Shown piece by piece: positions 21,948 through 32,315 of a stretch of DNA of 64,000 nucleotides. The stretch spans positions 3,844,001-3,908,000 of the forward strand of contig JAGPYM010000001.1 in NCBI GenBank assembly GCA_020736575.1, written 5' to 3'. The stretch's first letter is position 1, and each line of letters begins with the position of its first letter. A program made the position numbers and the translations under genes. The stretch comes from Thelonectria olida. Lineage: Eukaryota; Ascomycota; Sordariomycetes; Hypocreales; Nectriaceae. The notes under the pieces are model-generated. The model did not search any database. It was not told the DNA's origin and saw only the letters and a list, made by a program, of their open reading frames with translations.

Positions 21948-24255
21948 GACTGGTATCCAAAACGTATGGCAGTTGTTGTGTGTTTTACCAAGAAAAGCGA
22001 CTCAGCCAAGCAAAACGGGCGATGATGTAATGACGATGGAGGTACTGAGGGGCAGTCGGGCGGGTCCGGTCGGTGGTGAGGCTCAACCACGCTGCGAGAA
22101 ACGGCGTTCAAACGCAGATAAAGAAGAGCAGAAACCGACGTGCGATGGTGTTGAAAGGAACAAAAAAAAAGATGTGCAACCAAGAAAACCTAGAATGGAA
22201 ATGGTTTTGGGCGTCAGGTGGATTTAATGGCGCGGGAGCAAGACACGGTCAGAATCAAGGACAAGCAAACGTCGTCATCCGACAGCGATGATGAAAGGTC
22301 CCCCCGGCCAAGAATAGTGTCAGCCGTGACCTTAATGGAGGGGCTGGATAGAGCCTGGTCGATTGGAAGCGGGGGCGAGCTAGTGAAGGGCAGTGTGGCA
22401 GCGGTCCGCAAAGTCAAGCGGGAAATGGATGAAGATAAGTTGGATGGATGGACGGATGGACCGAGGAGGGTGGCAGGATGGAGATGAAGGAGAGAAAGAA
22501 AGCGAGCGAGATGGGAAGACACGAGGTTTTAGGGCGACGGGCGCTTGCGTTGGGAGCGTCACTGGAGACAAAGAGAAGATGCCTCTTTTGGGGGCCGCCG
22601 CATGGATCGCATCCATCCTTTCCATCCATGCCTTCTAGCTAGTTATTACCTACCAGTCTATGGACATTGCCGCCCCGTGTATTGTTGCACTGTTGCCCGC
22701 TGCCGTAGACGCAAAAGGCTGCTAGTAGACCATCTTCATCTCCATGGAGGCTTGCCTGCTTGTCATCAGGCGTCTTAACCAACAAGGATGTCATGGCGGC
22801 CCAATGAGCCGGCGTCGTCGCCCACGCGAACTCGGTCATGGAGGGTCAGTCGCGCAGCTTTGCTAGAACATGCGACCATCCAACCTGACGACGCCCTGCG
22901 ATGGCCTGTATCCACAGCTCCATCCAGGTCAGCGCAGGTATGAAGGTATTCGGTTGACACGTCGAGTATGAATAATTGAATAAAAATAAAAATAAAAAGA
23001 CGCTCGAAGCGAGAGAAAGGAACATCCCCCTTCCTCTCCGTCTGGTCCAGGATCTTGGCCTGCCAGCTCTGGTGGTTGAGTTTCGAAAGGCTTGCTTGGA
23101 ATCCATCCCTCTCCAAGGTGTGGATATTGGTTGACGCAATTATGCAGGAGCTCCCTCATGCTCAGCCCTTGGAGCCCACCCTAACCCCTCCTCCGGCTCT
23201 TGCAATCTTCTTGGTCTTGTTCCCTGCTGCAGACGAGGAATCCATAGCTCGTTGTCGAGTCGGGCGGCAGAGCAAGGAGGAAAACATTTCACCCCTGCTG
23301 ACGCCACAGCCCACCATCTGTCCAGCGTATCGCCCTCCCTCGATGCATCCCTCCCAAACCAAGAGAAGAGAGCCTGTCAGTAGCCGCCGTCTCGACTCTT
23401 GCTCGGGATTTACAAAGGGGGTGTCAAAGGTGCCTCCGCCGCAGACCCGCTGGGCATTGGCATTCGACCCAAACCAAGCCATCATCACGCTGAAATTGTT
23501 TTGGGTATCCTTCTCGAAACTGGAATTTTCCATAGTTTGCCTCCACCGACGGGGATGCTGCCGGTATTCAAGGAGCCTGATCATCAAAGACGCCACTTTG
23601 CGAGCCCAACCCAATGTAACGGGTTTGTAATTTCCAGTCCGGGGAAGACGGGTCGAGGAGTCAAACAGTTCGCTGGGTCGACCTTCTTTTCCATTCTTCT
23701 TCTTCTTTGTGATTCCCGAAGCCTGGACTTGGGCTGTCACATGCCAACCTGACCTTGGTGGAGCTGTCCAACGGCGTCAGTCAGTCCGTGAGCAGCTCAG
23801 CCCAACTTGCAAATCTAGGGCTGTCAAGCTGGCAAAGGTGGCCGATTTTCAGGGCGCAGCCTTGGATCCCTCCCCAAGGCTCTCTTTCAACAAAGGGTCT
23901 TGCACTTGGTGTTGCTCAACATTTGAAGTGCACATGAAATCTGGCATTTTCAATCCTCCGCGGAACGGGACGATCCGGAATACTCCGTGGCCTGCCTAGA
24001 AGCCCTGAGTTGGTCGAGGCCAGGCCGCTCACTTCCAACACAAGCCTTCGCCAAGCGACCACAGCCTCACACATAACTACGTTTCAAGGTCATGTGTCAC
24101 GAGTCACCACTGTTCTTCCTCTTAGATAGGATAGGTATTGGCATTGTGTTGGAGTTTAGGCAAAGAAAAAAAACCTCTTAAGCCGCGCTTCTCTACTCCT
24201 CATACCAGTCCAGGCCTTGAGTCTCAGGAACCATGTATTAGCCATCTCCTAGAAA
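21948..24255. other. intergenic
   Basis: No gene is supported. Open frames up to 192 codons occur on both strands around 23055-23740, but they overlap, lack motifs and have no splice structure. AT-rich 'aaaaataaaaataaaaa' at about 22981-22997 is the only simple-sequence tract. The left part is the promoter of the DUF8035 gene. Confidence 0.5.
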
Positions 24256-25750
24256 TCAGTTCGAAGAAATCACTGTCTTGATTCTGTGCATACGTAAGCC
24301 AATAAATCATTTATCACCAGTCCCCTCTCCACTCACCTTCTTAGTCCCTCAGTGACAGTCGTCGCGTCTTGTGTATACACCAGTCTAAACCAGCCTGGTT
24401 TCGCAGAGTGCTCTTCTCTCGGATGCAAGAAGACACCCGCGTCCTTCAACTTTCTCGCCAAAGCAAACTCCGCGTTTGTCTCTTCACCGAGATTAGTGGG
24501 AAGGTATGGTGACAAGTCCACCCACACGAAGAAGCCAGCGTTACTACCAGGCAAGTACTCTACCCCCATCTCGTGTAAAATGCCCACCACGTGTGTATAA
24601 GCCAACGCTAGCTTCTTCCTCGCGGACTCAACAAAGGCACGACACCACTTCCGGTCTTCCAGCATGGCAGTTGCGATTGAGAGACTAGCGCCAGACGGAT
24701 TATGGAAACGCATCACGCCTTCGATGGCCCGGTGAATTGGGCTGCTGCGGCTAACGATCGCACCGAGGCGAAGGCCCGCGGCGCCAAAGTCTTTGCTCAT
24801 ACCGTACGTGACGTGCAGGAGTTCGGCATCTATAAGGTCCGTCGAGTCAATAGAGAGAATTGAAGTGAAGGGGATTGCACTAGGATCAGAGGTTTCGAAA
24901 ACAGAGCAGGCGTAAATCTCGTCACTCAGAAGATGCAATCGGTGTTTCTGGCAGAACCGCATGATGTTAATGAGGGTTCCTCGTGGGTAACATTTCCCTG
25001 TCCGTACATATCAGCCTCCCATCGAGAACCTTGGTTGCATGTACGCATTATACTGACCGAGAGGATTATTGGGATTGATGATCAAGACCATCTTCACTTT
25101 GGTGCCTTCGGTATTCGATCTCTGCAACGCCTCTTCGAATCTTTCTACAACGCTCTCCTCGAAGCAGTCTTCAGCGTCCGTGTCCGCATAGACGACCTTG
25201 GCCTGCGACTTGTTTCCAAAATCAAGTTCAAAGCGCCCGTACACAGGCCGGCTGGTTAGAATCCCTTCTTTCGGATTCGTCACGGCCCACGCGAGAATGT
25301 CGTGCATGGCAGTGGCCGCGCCCACGCACTGGATCATATCTGGCGTGATGGGTCTGTAAGGCTGAAGATACTCGTTGAGATGAACCGTGAGGGCTTGTGG
25401 GAAACACGGCCCCCCCGCGACACTGCCTCGGTATAGAAGGTCATCTGGGAGTAGAGTTGCCTATGTCAGATATCGTGTAAGCCAAGACTAAGTTCGAAGC
25501 CAGCTGGCTCAAGTTCTTACTTTTGTCCTCGCAAATTCCAACACCTCATCTGTTACCAAGGCCTATTTTCTATTAGACTTGGCTGACTAGATAGGAATGA
25601 GACGAAGCGGCCTACGTTTTCCGCCGTTGCAAATGATATCAGGCCCGACGGGTTGTTCTGGGGATGATATACGCTTCTTGGCGCAAACTTCCAGGGCAGA
25701 CCTAGAGAGTCTACGGTTTCTGCAGCGCGAGCGGAGAGCAAATCAGACAT
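24256..25750 (-). CDS. PLP-dependent aminotransferase, ACC-synthase-like (class I/II)
   Basis: This is a fold-type I pyridoxal-phosphate enzyme related to 1-aminocyclopropane-1-carboxylate synthase-like aminotransferases; the substrate is unknown. Five exons (25750-25616, 25562-25521, 25460-25058, 24997-24337, 24283-24256) give about 422 residues, normal for the family. Visible motifs are 'GAATAMHDILAWAV' (cofactor phosphate region), 'PVYGRFELDFGNK', 'NPNNPLG' (cofactor-ring Asn), 'SDEIYACSVF' (Asp and Tyr contacts) and 'TYGMSKDFGAAGLRLGA' with the Schiff-base Lys in SKD. The frame would stop at 24333 without splicing. A donor GTGAGT, a branch-like GCTTAC and a CAG acceptor instead add a 28-nt exon encoding RIKTVISSN, extending the final helix as expected. 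The N-terminus has 'PWKFAPRSVYHP' and 'GLISFATAEN', typical of these fungal enzymes. Isolated gene, no obvious pathway partners. Confidence 0.88.
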
Positions 25751-26490
25751 TTTCAGTTTGGTTCGACCAAGGTATTACCTGACTCTGTTTTTTGCCAATT
25801 TATCACAGTCTATCCTGAGTAGGATTCAGAGTTGAAGGCCCAAACGTGTAGAAAGACTGTTTGTAAGGAGGGGTTTCTGATGAGTCAGCCAAGTGAACTG
25901 GTTGATATTCCCTCATACTCTCTCACCATACCTAGATTTAATCCCCAAAGTGGAAATGAGAACTCTTTTGCATGTGATTTCTCAGGCAAGTAGTTTACTA
26001 CGTATTGGTGATGCTATTTAGACTGGGGTGGGAGATCCTTGATGCTCTCAAGGCCACCTCCGGAGCAACGATGAGGCAGGAAGCCGGGTCATCTTGAATC
26101 AAAGCTGAGGTTGGAGTCCCTACCAGAAATACTTCTTGCCTTGGAGCTAAAGTTATGAGAGATTCGACGTCCTTTCCAGTTGCCGCTTGAGCCCTCAGAG
26201 GCACGATCTTGCAGTAACGTGTCTGAGACCAGCCCCTAAGGCAGTAGCGAAGGTGCTTGGCCTAACTACCTCGTGGTCGGTTGAGCTTGCTCAAGTCTTA
26301 ATAAAAGATACACTATTACGCACCTTACTCACTAACTTACTACTACTAACTCGAGGCGTGCCTCCCATATATCTAGACATACGAGGTATAAGTAAGGCAC
26401 CCTTCGTCTCGTCCTCCTCGCGTGCCATCCCTCCCCAGCTTTCCCAACTTCATCGTTCCATCATCTCATAACCACTCGTCAATCATCAAC
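25751..26490. other. intergenic between divergent genes
   Basis: Shared upstream region of the aminotransferase (-) and the hydroxylase-like gene (+). The part 26280-26400 is AT-rich with repeated TTACTA-type steps and a short hairpin GAGGC-GT-GCCTC near 26353. No gene is supported; the frame 25998-26204 (-) has no recognisable similarity. Confidence 0.5.
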
Positions 26491-27597
26491 ATGCCCCACG
26501 CTGTTAAGCCCGAGGGAGGCCACCCCAAAAGTAAGGGGCAGTCGGCTTTTATCGAGCCTGTCTTCGAAAAAAGGGCATGCGTTGATCCCGGCCTCATGGT
26601 TGGAGGGCATCATATTATCTCGATGCCTCCCACCTATGACGACGTACAAGCTATCCAATTCGCATGCGGCCAAGAGGCCCACGACCCTCGGGACCGTTCA
26701 GTACACCATGGATGGGAGCTCAGTCGCAAGCAGTTCCAGCTATCAAACCCAGCTTGGGGGAAGTACTTCGGCGACGTGCTCGAGAAAGCATCAGAAGACG
26801 TGCAACGCCAAATCCTCTATGCAAAACCGCACAAGCTGGTACTCAACGACGCCAAGTCTTTCTTGGGACTGAACGAGGCCCCAGAATTCCCAGAAATCGA
26901 GGAGGGAACCCTTCTTATTTGTTTTCCATCAGAGCATCGAGGCGGCAATTTCCATTTGCTATCGGACGACCGAAAGAAACACAAATATTCCACAGCAGGA
27001 CAGCCTGGCATATCGACCATCAGTTGGTTCCCTTCGGACTACCAGTATCAATCAGAAGCCCTGACATCAGGCTACCGACTCATTCTCGTGTACAAAATCT
27101 TCGCCAAGCATCAAAGTCTTTTTTCTGTTCTTCAGACGAAGACTATGCACTGGCTGAACCAACGTGTCGGAGGTCCCGAGAGTATTCTCGTGTATCCCCT
27201 GGCATTCGACTACGACCTATCAACAATGTTAGCCGAGCCGCAGGAGAAGTTTGAAGAGTGTGACCAAACCGTTATTTCGAGAATGCAGCAGATATGTTGC
27301 AGGAGGGAGTGCTCCCTGATGCTCTCACACTTGATCCGCGAGAAAGATGGCACTCAGACATTGATGTCTATTTATTCTCTCGACGGAGAGAAATTAATGA
27401 TGCCTATGAAAGGAATTACCCTGGAAGACTTTGGTGGAGATGTGTTTGACGATGCAGACGAGATCTGTTACGACACGGTAGTACTTATCATTCCAAACGA
27501 TAAGTGCTATCGCCCTAATCCTCTGTCAAGCGTGTTATCACGCCTAAGGGCGTGTTCGGATGGGAAGCAGTCGATACAGTCAGGGGTCGGGGAATGA
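26491..27597 (+). CDS. prolyl-4-hydroxylase-like (2OG-Fe(II) oxygenase fold) protein, probably catalytically impaired
   Basis: Function unknown. The first in-frame ATG (26491, context 'catcaac') gives 368 residues; no intron is evident. The central stretch 'EEGTLLICFPSEHRGGNFHL' followed about 30 residues later by 'TSGYRLILVYKIF' matches the double-stranded beta-helix core of the large fungal family of predicted 2OG-Fe(II) dioxygenases ('GTLV-LP--H-GG' ... 'TSGYR-TLTYNL'). Where those relatives usually carry the HxD pair and the distal His ('SD--HEV'), this protein reads 'FLGLNEAPEF' and 'PSDYQYQSEAL', so the iron ligands appear to be lost. It is also shorter than most members and ends soon after the core. 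Either a divergent non-catalytic homologue or a decaying gene. The comparison is from memory of the family pattern. Confidence 0.6.
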   Translation: MPHAVKPEGGHPKSKGQSAFIEPVFEKRACVDPGLMVGGHHIISMPPTYDDVQAIQFACGQEAHDPRDRSVHHGWELSRKQFQLSNPAWGKYFGDVLEKASEDVQRQILYAKPHKLVLNDAKSFLGLNEAPEFPEIEEGTLLICFPSEHRGGNFHLLSDDRKKHKYSTAGQPGISTISWFPSDYQYQSEALTSGYRLILVYKIFAKHQSLFSVLQTKTMHWLNQRVGGPESILVYPLAFDYDLSTMLAEPQEKFEECDQTVISRMQQICCRRECSLMLSHLIREKDGTQTLMSIYSLDGEKLMMPMKGITLEDFGGDVFDDADEICYDTVVLIIPNDKCYRPNPLSSVLSRLRACSDGKQSIQSGVGE

Positions 27598-28022
27598 TTT
27601 CGGGGCAAAAGGAACGGTGCAGCTAGTGCTTCCTGCTTTGTGCCCTCATGCCCGTATACTTGAGAGTCATTCTCCTCCAAGGTGTTCTGAATCCAGGCTT
27701 GTGCGTAAACGGAGACTGGAGGGTGAACCACGAGCATCATTAGGAAGAGGAGATGCGGTATTAAAAGCATTGTATTATGATAGCCAAGATCAGGTCAAGA
27801 ATTGACTACGGCGCGGAGGTACTTGTGTAATGAAGACTGAATAATATTGGTATGAGACGTAACGCCTGATGATGCTGTAGACCCGCCGTGACGACTCCTT
27901 GACTCCGTGACTCCCTTGTTCTCCCCTTCCATAAATCAACAAGTCTATATATGAAACCCAGATCAAAATCCAGATTAGGAGTTATCCGTTGATCCCATTC
28001 ATTTATCCAAATCCCATGGTTT
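27598..28022. other. intergenic between convergent genes
   Basis: 3' flanks of the hydroxylase-like gene and the siroheme synthase gene. Nothing else is recognised. Confidence 0.6.
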
Positions 28023-29732
28023 TCACACGCTCAGCTTCTCCAAACCAGCAGTGAAGTCTTCTAACTCAATACCCCTGAACCCCTCCTCAACCGACCAGGC
28101 GCGGCCCTTCTCTCTCGCATGCAAGAACTCGCACGCGCGGCCCACAACTAGAAGACCAGGCGGTCGACTGCCCTCGGCTTCGATGGCTTCGGCGACATGC
28201 TCGAGGGTCGTGCGGATCACGCGCTGGTCGGGACAGCTGGCTCGTTCAATGACAGCGCAGGGCGTGTCGCGAGGCCACAACACACGTTTGAGCTCGCCGG
28301 CCACAGTCGTAGGTTGGGTCGTAGCGGCGTTTTCGTCGGTCGGGACAAGAGGTTCCAGCTCGACGGGCGTGGTGAGCTCGCGCACGAGGCCCACGATGCG
28401 GTGCAGCGCCATCAGGAACACGACGGTGCGGCTAGCGACGTATTCAGGAGGCGACGGCACCTTGCCCTTCTTCCCGGTGCCAGTGCAGATGAGCACCTGG
28501 TCGGCCACGTCGCGCTGTGTGGGCGGAATGGCCGCGAAGAGAGGCGCGCTGAGGGCACTGGTGACGCCGGGCAGGACAGACACGCGGTCGCCCAGGCCGT
28601 GCTCGCGGAAGTAGGCGACTTCCTCGCCGCCACGGCCGTAGATGAACGGATCGCCCTGCTTAAGGCGGAGAACCGTCTTGCCCTGCTTCACGCCGGCGAG
28701 CGCCATCTCCAGGAGCTCCTCCTGCGCGCGGTCGGCGTTGCCGGGGAACTTGCGCGCAATCTGGACGGGCGTGCGGCGCGGGATCAGATCCAGCACGCCA
28801 GCGGGCACCAGCTTGTCGGCGAGGATCAGGTCGGCCGACTGGATCGCCTTGTGCGTGGCCTGCGTGAGCAGATCGGGGTGGCCCGGTCCGCTGCCGGCGA
28901 GGATGATGCTGCCGGTGCGCTTCTCAGGAGATTCATCGCCTCGCTTCATGCCGGGTGGTGACTCGGAGCCGCCGGGGTACGACTTGAGGATGGCCTGGAC
29001 GTCGGCGTCGGTGATGGCGGCGAGGCGCTTCAGCGGCCAGTACTCGCAGATCTGGCCGAGCCAGCGGATGCGGCGGTTCTTGGCGTCCTCGTCGGTGACG
29101 AGCCGGTTGAAGTGGGCGGCCTGGTCGACCGAGTCTTCGACCGAGGACTCCTCCTGCGCGAGGTGGTCCTCCTCATGGATGCGCCGGCGCACGTCGCCGA
29201 GTCTGGCGCAGGCGGGACCGAGCTGCGAGGGCAGGGAGGCGGCGATTTCGCGGCGGATTCGCGAGGCGAGCTTGCAGCCGCGGCCGTTTGTGGTGACACC
29301 GATCTGCAGAGGGCCGTCGGCGTGGGTGGAAAGCAGGGAGAAGGTGCAGAGGTGCGGCGCATCGACGACGTTGACGGGGATGCGGTTGCGCTTGCAGAGG
29401 TTGGAGATGTGCAGGCTCAAAGGGTCTCTTGATCCAGACGTCACGAAGACGGCGTCGACGACGGAGGCGACCTCGTCGCGACCAAGGCGTAGAAGGTCTT
29501 CATCCTCAAAGGCCTTCTTGAGCCACTTCACATGGCCGTCGTCGATGCGCTTCTGGAGGCTGTAGTGCAGCTCTGCGCCGTCGGGGGCGATGAGGATGGG
29601 GTGGGCGCCGGCGTTGAGGGACTGGGTGCAGCGGGTTGCGGCGAGGGGGTTTGTGCCGATGACAAGATGGATGTTGTCTCTGCAGTTGAGGGCGGCGAGG
29701 AGTGAAGTTGGCGATGGTGGGGTGGTGGCCAT
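28023..29732 (-). CDS. MET1: siroheme synthase / uroporphyrinogen-III C-methyltransferase
   Basis: The protein methylates uroporphyrinogen III with SAM to make precorrin-2 on the route to siroheme, the cofactor of sulfite and nitrite reductase. One intronless frame of 569 residues has two parts. The N-terminal 240 residues are CysG/Met8-like, with a degenerate Rossmann start 'IHLVIGTNPLAATRC', the segment 'IPVNVVDAPHLCTFSL', and 'GVTTNGRGCKLASRIRREI'. The C-terminal part (about 275-530) is a tetrapyrrole methylase with 'AGSGPGHPDLLT', 'LILADKLV', 'LRLKQGDPFIYGRGGEE', 'VLPGVTSALSAP' and 'RTVVFLMALHRI', all classic SUMT motifs. The glycine-rich NAD site of true Met8 dehydrogenases looks incomplete, so the N-terminal domain may be structural. 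Local GC content is high. Head is divergent from nothing nearby; it lies between convergent and tandem neighbours. Confidence 0.93.
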   Translation of the reverse strand: MATTPPSPTSLLAALNCRDNIHLVIGTNPLAATRCTQSLNAGAHPILIAPDGAELHYSLQKRIDDGHVKWLKKAFEDEDLLRLGRDEVASVVDAVFVTSGSRDPLSLHISNLCKRNRIPVNVVDAPHLCTFSLLSTHADGPLQIGVTTNGRGCKLASRIRREIAASLPSQLGPACARLGDVRRRIHEEDHLAQEESSVEDSVDQAAHFNRLVTDEDAKNRRIRWLGQICEYWPLKRLAAITDADVQAILKSYPGGSESPPGMKRGDESPEKRTGSIILAGSGPGHPDLLTQATHKAIQSADLILADKLVPAGVLDLIPRRTPVQIARKFPGNADRAQEELLEMALAGVKQGKTVLRLKQGDPFIYGRGGEEVAYFREHGLGDRVSVLPGVTSALSAPLFAAIPPTQRDVADQVLICTGTGKKGKVPSPPEYVASRTVVFLMALHRIVGLVRELTTPVELEPLVPTDENAATTQPTTVAGELKRVLWPRDTPCAVIERASCPDQRVIRTTLEHVAEAIEAEGSRPPGLLVVGRACEFLHAREKGRAWSVEEGFRGIELEDFTAGLEKLSV

Positions 29733-30359
29733 GTTGGGAGATGTGTGCGAGGGAGAACCACTTTGTTCCCCTCTTCTTTTCCAGTTCCTTCTTTACGGCT
29801 TTTCTGAGGTCCTTTTATTCAAGACTCAGCTATATGACGATATTTGAAAGACAACAAAAAGAAAGGGGTGATTGATGGTATAAATAATCTCCTCATAGAG
29901 AAGCTTCAACAGTTGCGACTCAACACCACACCACACCACGCACCCAAACCCTGGCTTATAAACGACGGCGCATTACCAAAGAAAAACGCTGGAACCCAAA
30001 AAAACCCTTGACGAGAAAAAAACATTTCCCCGCTGCCTCTCCCACTGGTCAATGGCAACTGCCCCTCACTAACGACATCGCCCCAAGGCTGCTGATTTCC
30101 TCATTTCCCCTTCCTCATATTGGCCCAAGTTGACGCCATCCCGCCCCGTGGAGACGTTTGTCACAAAATTCGGGCTGCCTTCGGGCTGTCGGCGTTCCCT
30201 TGGGCCAGTAGCACAGCCTGAGACGACCGACTTCCGCGGCACCGCGACCGGAGATGTCGAAATCGAGAGAGAGATAGGAGATGCAAAATTCATAGTGCGC
30301 ATTCTTATCGCCGATAACGAGGTGATAACGCCCGTTCGCTCAATTGACGCCAGATTAGA
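29733..30359. other. intergenic: siroheme synthase promoter
   Basis: Promoter of the siroheme synthase gene and 3' flank of the DUF3176 gene. The short frames at 30069-30363 lack features. Nothing further is recognised. Confidence 0.55.
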
Positions 30360-32315
30360 TTAGATAACATTCGACATGACCAACACGCCATTCTTCCCGC
30401 CATCAGTCCGTCCACTCATCTTGTTCGCCCTGTCCTCCAGCTCTTGCAGGCTCATCATTGCCGCTTCCTTATCCGCCGGACTCCAGCCCTCCATGTCGCA
30501 GAACAGCAACGGGAGGCTCGACGTCTTCCACACCGGCACTGCGAGAGCCCGCGCCCGCAGGACAACGAGGATGAACAGAACCAGGGTCAGAACGATCAGC
30601 GACACGGGCAGCGCGAGCCAGACCCATCTCACGTGTATATACGTCCGCGGGTTCATCCCGATGCCCTCGACTTCCGTGCTGTTGGCTGACGTGCGGAACG
30701 CCTCAGTCATGCTGTCGGCGATGGACTCGAACAGCTCCGTCATGTTGGTGACTTGACTGAGCAGCAGCCCGAGGTTGGGAGTGATGACCACTGAGTCTCC
30801 CGACGTAACACTTTGAGCCTTTGCGCCCTCGCTGGCGTACGAGACCGAGAAGAGGTCTTTCAAGTATGCCAAGATATCGTTGTAATCGTACAGGTTAATC
30901 TTGAAGCCCGCAGTCGTGTTCAGCGGCACATGGTCCGACGAGGCGGGTTCAAGTTCGGCGAGCATCGCGGTCGTAGGAAACGTGCTTCCATTCTTCATAA
31001 TCTCGACCCAGGGATCAACCGGCATGACGAGTTTCGTTTTCGGTCCTTTGAGGGGAACGGCGCTGAAGTTGGCAAATGTCGGGTTCGTAAACGTTCGCGC
31101 GCATAGATCCAAGTTGCACTGCATGGCCTCGACGATTGGGGGGTCTGCCGTCATGTTCTTTGAGCCCACCTTTCCATGGATGTAGTCCTCCCACACTAGA
31201 TCAGGATCGAGCTTGACGAAAGCCACGCCTCCGATATGAGCCGTTCCTGGCTCGACAAGGTTTGGCAGCGTTGCCTTGGAGCTCCATAGCGTATGGTAAG
31301 GCTTCATGGAGGAAGCTCCTCCCGCAAGGCCAAATGTCGCGTTCAAAGTGACGTTGCTCGAAGGTATAGTGTAATTGCATAGAATTGCGCTGGAGGGGTC
31401 GTTGTAATTGACACGGCACGATCGTTGCACGGTGTCGGTGAGGTTCACGCAGGTGCCGCACACTCCCAGAGTGGTTATTGTTGGCCACTCGCATCGTTCA
31501 AAGGAGCAGGGCATGGACGGCGCTCCAGTGGTCCCCCAGATGGGTGACAAAATGGCTGCTTGCATGGCGGCATCGACTTTGGTAGCTCCGTAGGACTTGC
31601 TGTTGACCCTTGGTGGGAGACCCGTTGGGTCATACACCTGGCTGGTCTGGATGTTTGGAGAGTTCGTGCGTACTTGAGTCAATCTGATGGGGAATTGAAA
31701 GACAAGCTGGAGAAATGGATCGATGAGCAACGAAGTGATCATGATGAGAGAAGCACCCGTAGCCAGGAGAGTTGTCCTGTGTTTGGATACAGCCAGCATG
31801 AAAGCGCCCCAGGGCCCACGGCTCGCGGCGTCGAACGTTTCCATGTCGATGATCATCTGGGGCTTCAAGCTGAAGTGAATCCATTTCAACTGAGATATGG
31901 CCGCTGTGAGGACCAGCAGACAGGAGGACTTGCAGACGGAGCCGAGGAACGAGACGAGGGCAGTCGGCGTCATGTGGTGCCCCAGACCCCATTGATCTAG
32001 CGGTCTTCCTTGTTCGGACCATAGAACGCCGATGATCGATGCCATGCAGGCAAGGCTCAAGATGGAGGCGGCGATCTCCCACAGCCAAAGGGAGCCAGCA
32101 CGCAGCAGTGGAGGCCGTGATTTGGGCTGTTCGGCGGCATCCTGCGGCGTAAGAGGAGGTTGATTTGGTCTTTGATGAAATTCATGCTGCTGGAGTTGTG
32201 GTTGCGGTTGGATGGTGAAACTCGACTCGGTCGAGTCGGCGGGGCTGAAACTGGCTGGCGTTGATCTCTGAGATGCTACAGGCAGAACCCGATCATGTGC
32301 GGGAGGGGCGGCCAT
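30360..32315 (-). CDS. DUF3176 family membrane protein
   Basis: A fungal-specific integral membrane protein of unknown function, 651 residues, intronless. The first true ATG (32315, context 'ctctgcaca') is chosen; the frame upstream has only a GTG. After a Pro/Gln-rich cytosolic-type head comes 'GSLWLWEIAASILSLACMASIIGVLW' (split here as TM1, about residues 75-98), then TM2 'ALVSFLGSVCKSSCLLVLTAAI', the strongly conserved 'SQLKWIHF' and 'FDAASRGPWGA' of DUF3176 proteins, and TM3 'TTLLATGASLIMITSLLIDPF'. A long loop of about 350 residues with many NxT/NxS sites and Cys pairs ('CGTCVNLT') is probably extracytoplasmic. TM4 'WLALPVSLIVLTLVLFILVV' is near the C-terminus. Topology is inferred from hydropathy by eye. 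Confidence 0.88.
   Translation of the reverse strand: MAAPPAHDRVLPVASQRSTPASFSPADSTESSFTIQPQPQLQQHEFHQRPNQPPLTPQDAAEQPKSRPPLLRAGSLWLWEIAASILSLACMASIIGVLWSEQGRPLDQWGLGHHMTPTALVSFLGSVCKSSCLLVLTAAISQLKWIHFSLKPQMIIDMETFDAASRGPWGAFMLAVSKHRTTLLATGASLIMITSLLIDPFLQLVFQFPIRLTQVRTNSPNIQTSQVYDPTGLPPRVNSKSYGATKVDAAMQAAILSPIWGTTGAPSMPCSFERCEWPTITTLGVCGTCVNLTDTVQRSCRVNYNDPSSAILCNYTIPSSNVTLNATFGLAGGASSMKPYHTLWSSKATLPNLVEPGTAHIGGVAFVKLDPDLVWEDYIHGKVGSKNMTADPPIVEAMQCNLDLCARTFTNPTFANFSAVPLKGPKTKLVMPVDPWVEIMKNGSTFPTTAMLAELEPASSDHVPLNTTAGFKINLYDYNDILAYLKDLFSVSYASEGAKAQSVTSGDSVVITPNLGLLLSQVTNMTELFESIADSMTEAFRTSANSTEVEGIGMNPRTYIHVRWVWLALPVSLIVLTLVLFILVVLRARALAVPVWKTSSLPLLFCDMEGWSPADKEAAMMSLQELEDRANKMSGRTDGGKNGVLVMSNVI

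Noticed and set aside
23055..23740. Long overlapping frames on both strands (191 and 192 codons)
   Set aside because: Mutually exclusive, no domain or signal, no splice structure.
24256..27597. Secondary-metabolite cluster (aminotransferase plus oxygenase-like gene)
   Set aside because: No synthase, transporter or regulator adjacent, and the oxygenase seems to lack its iron ligands.
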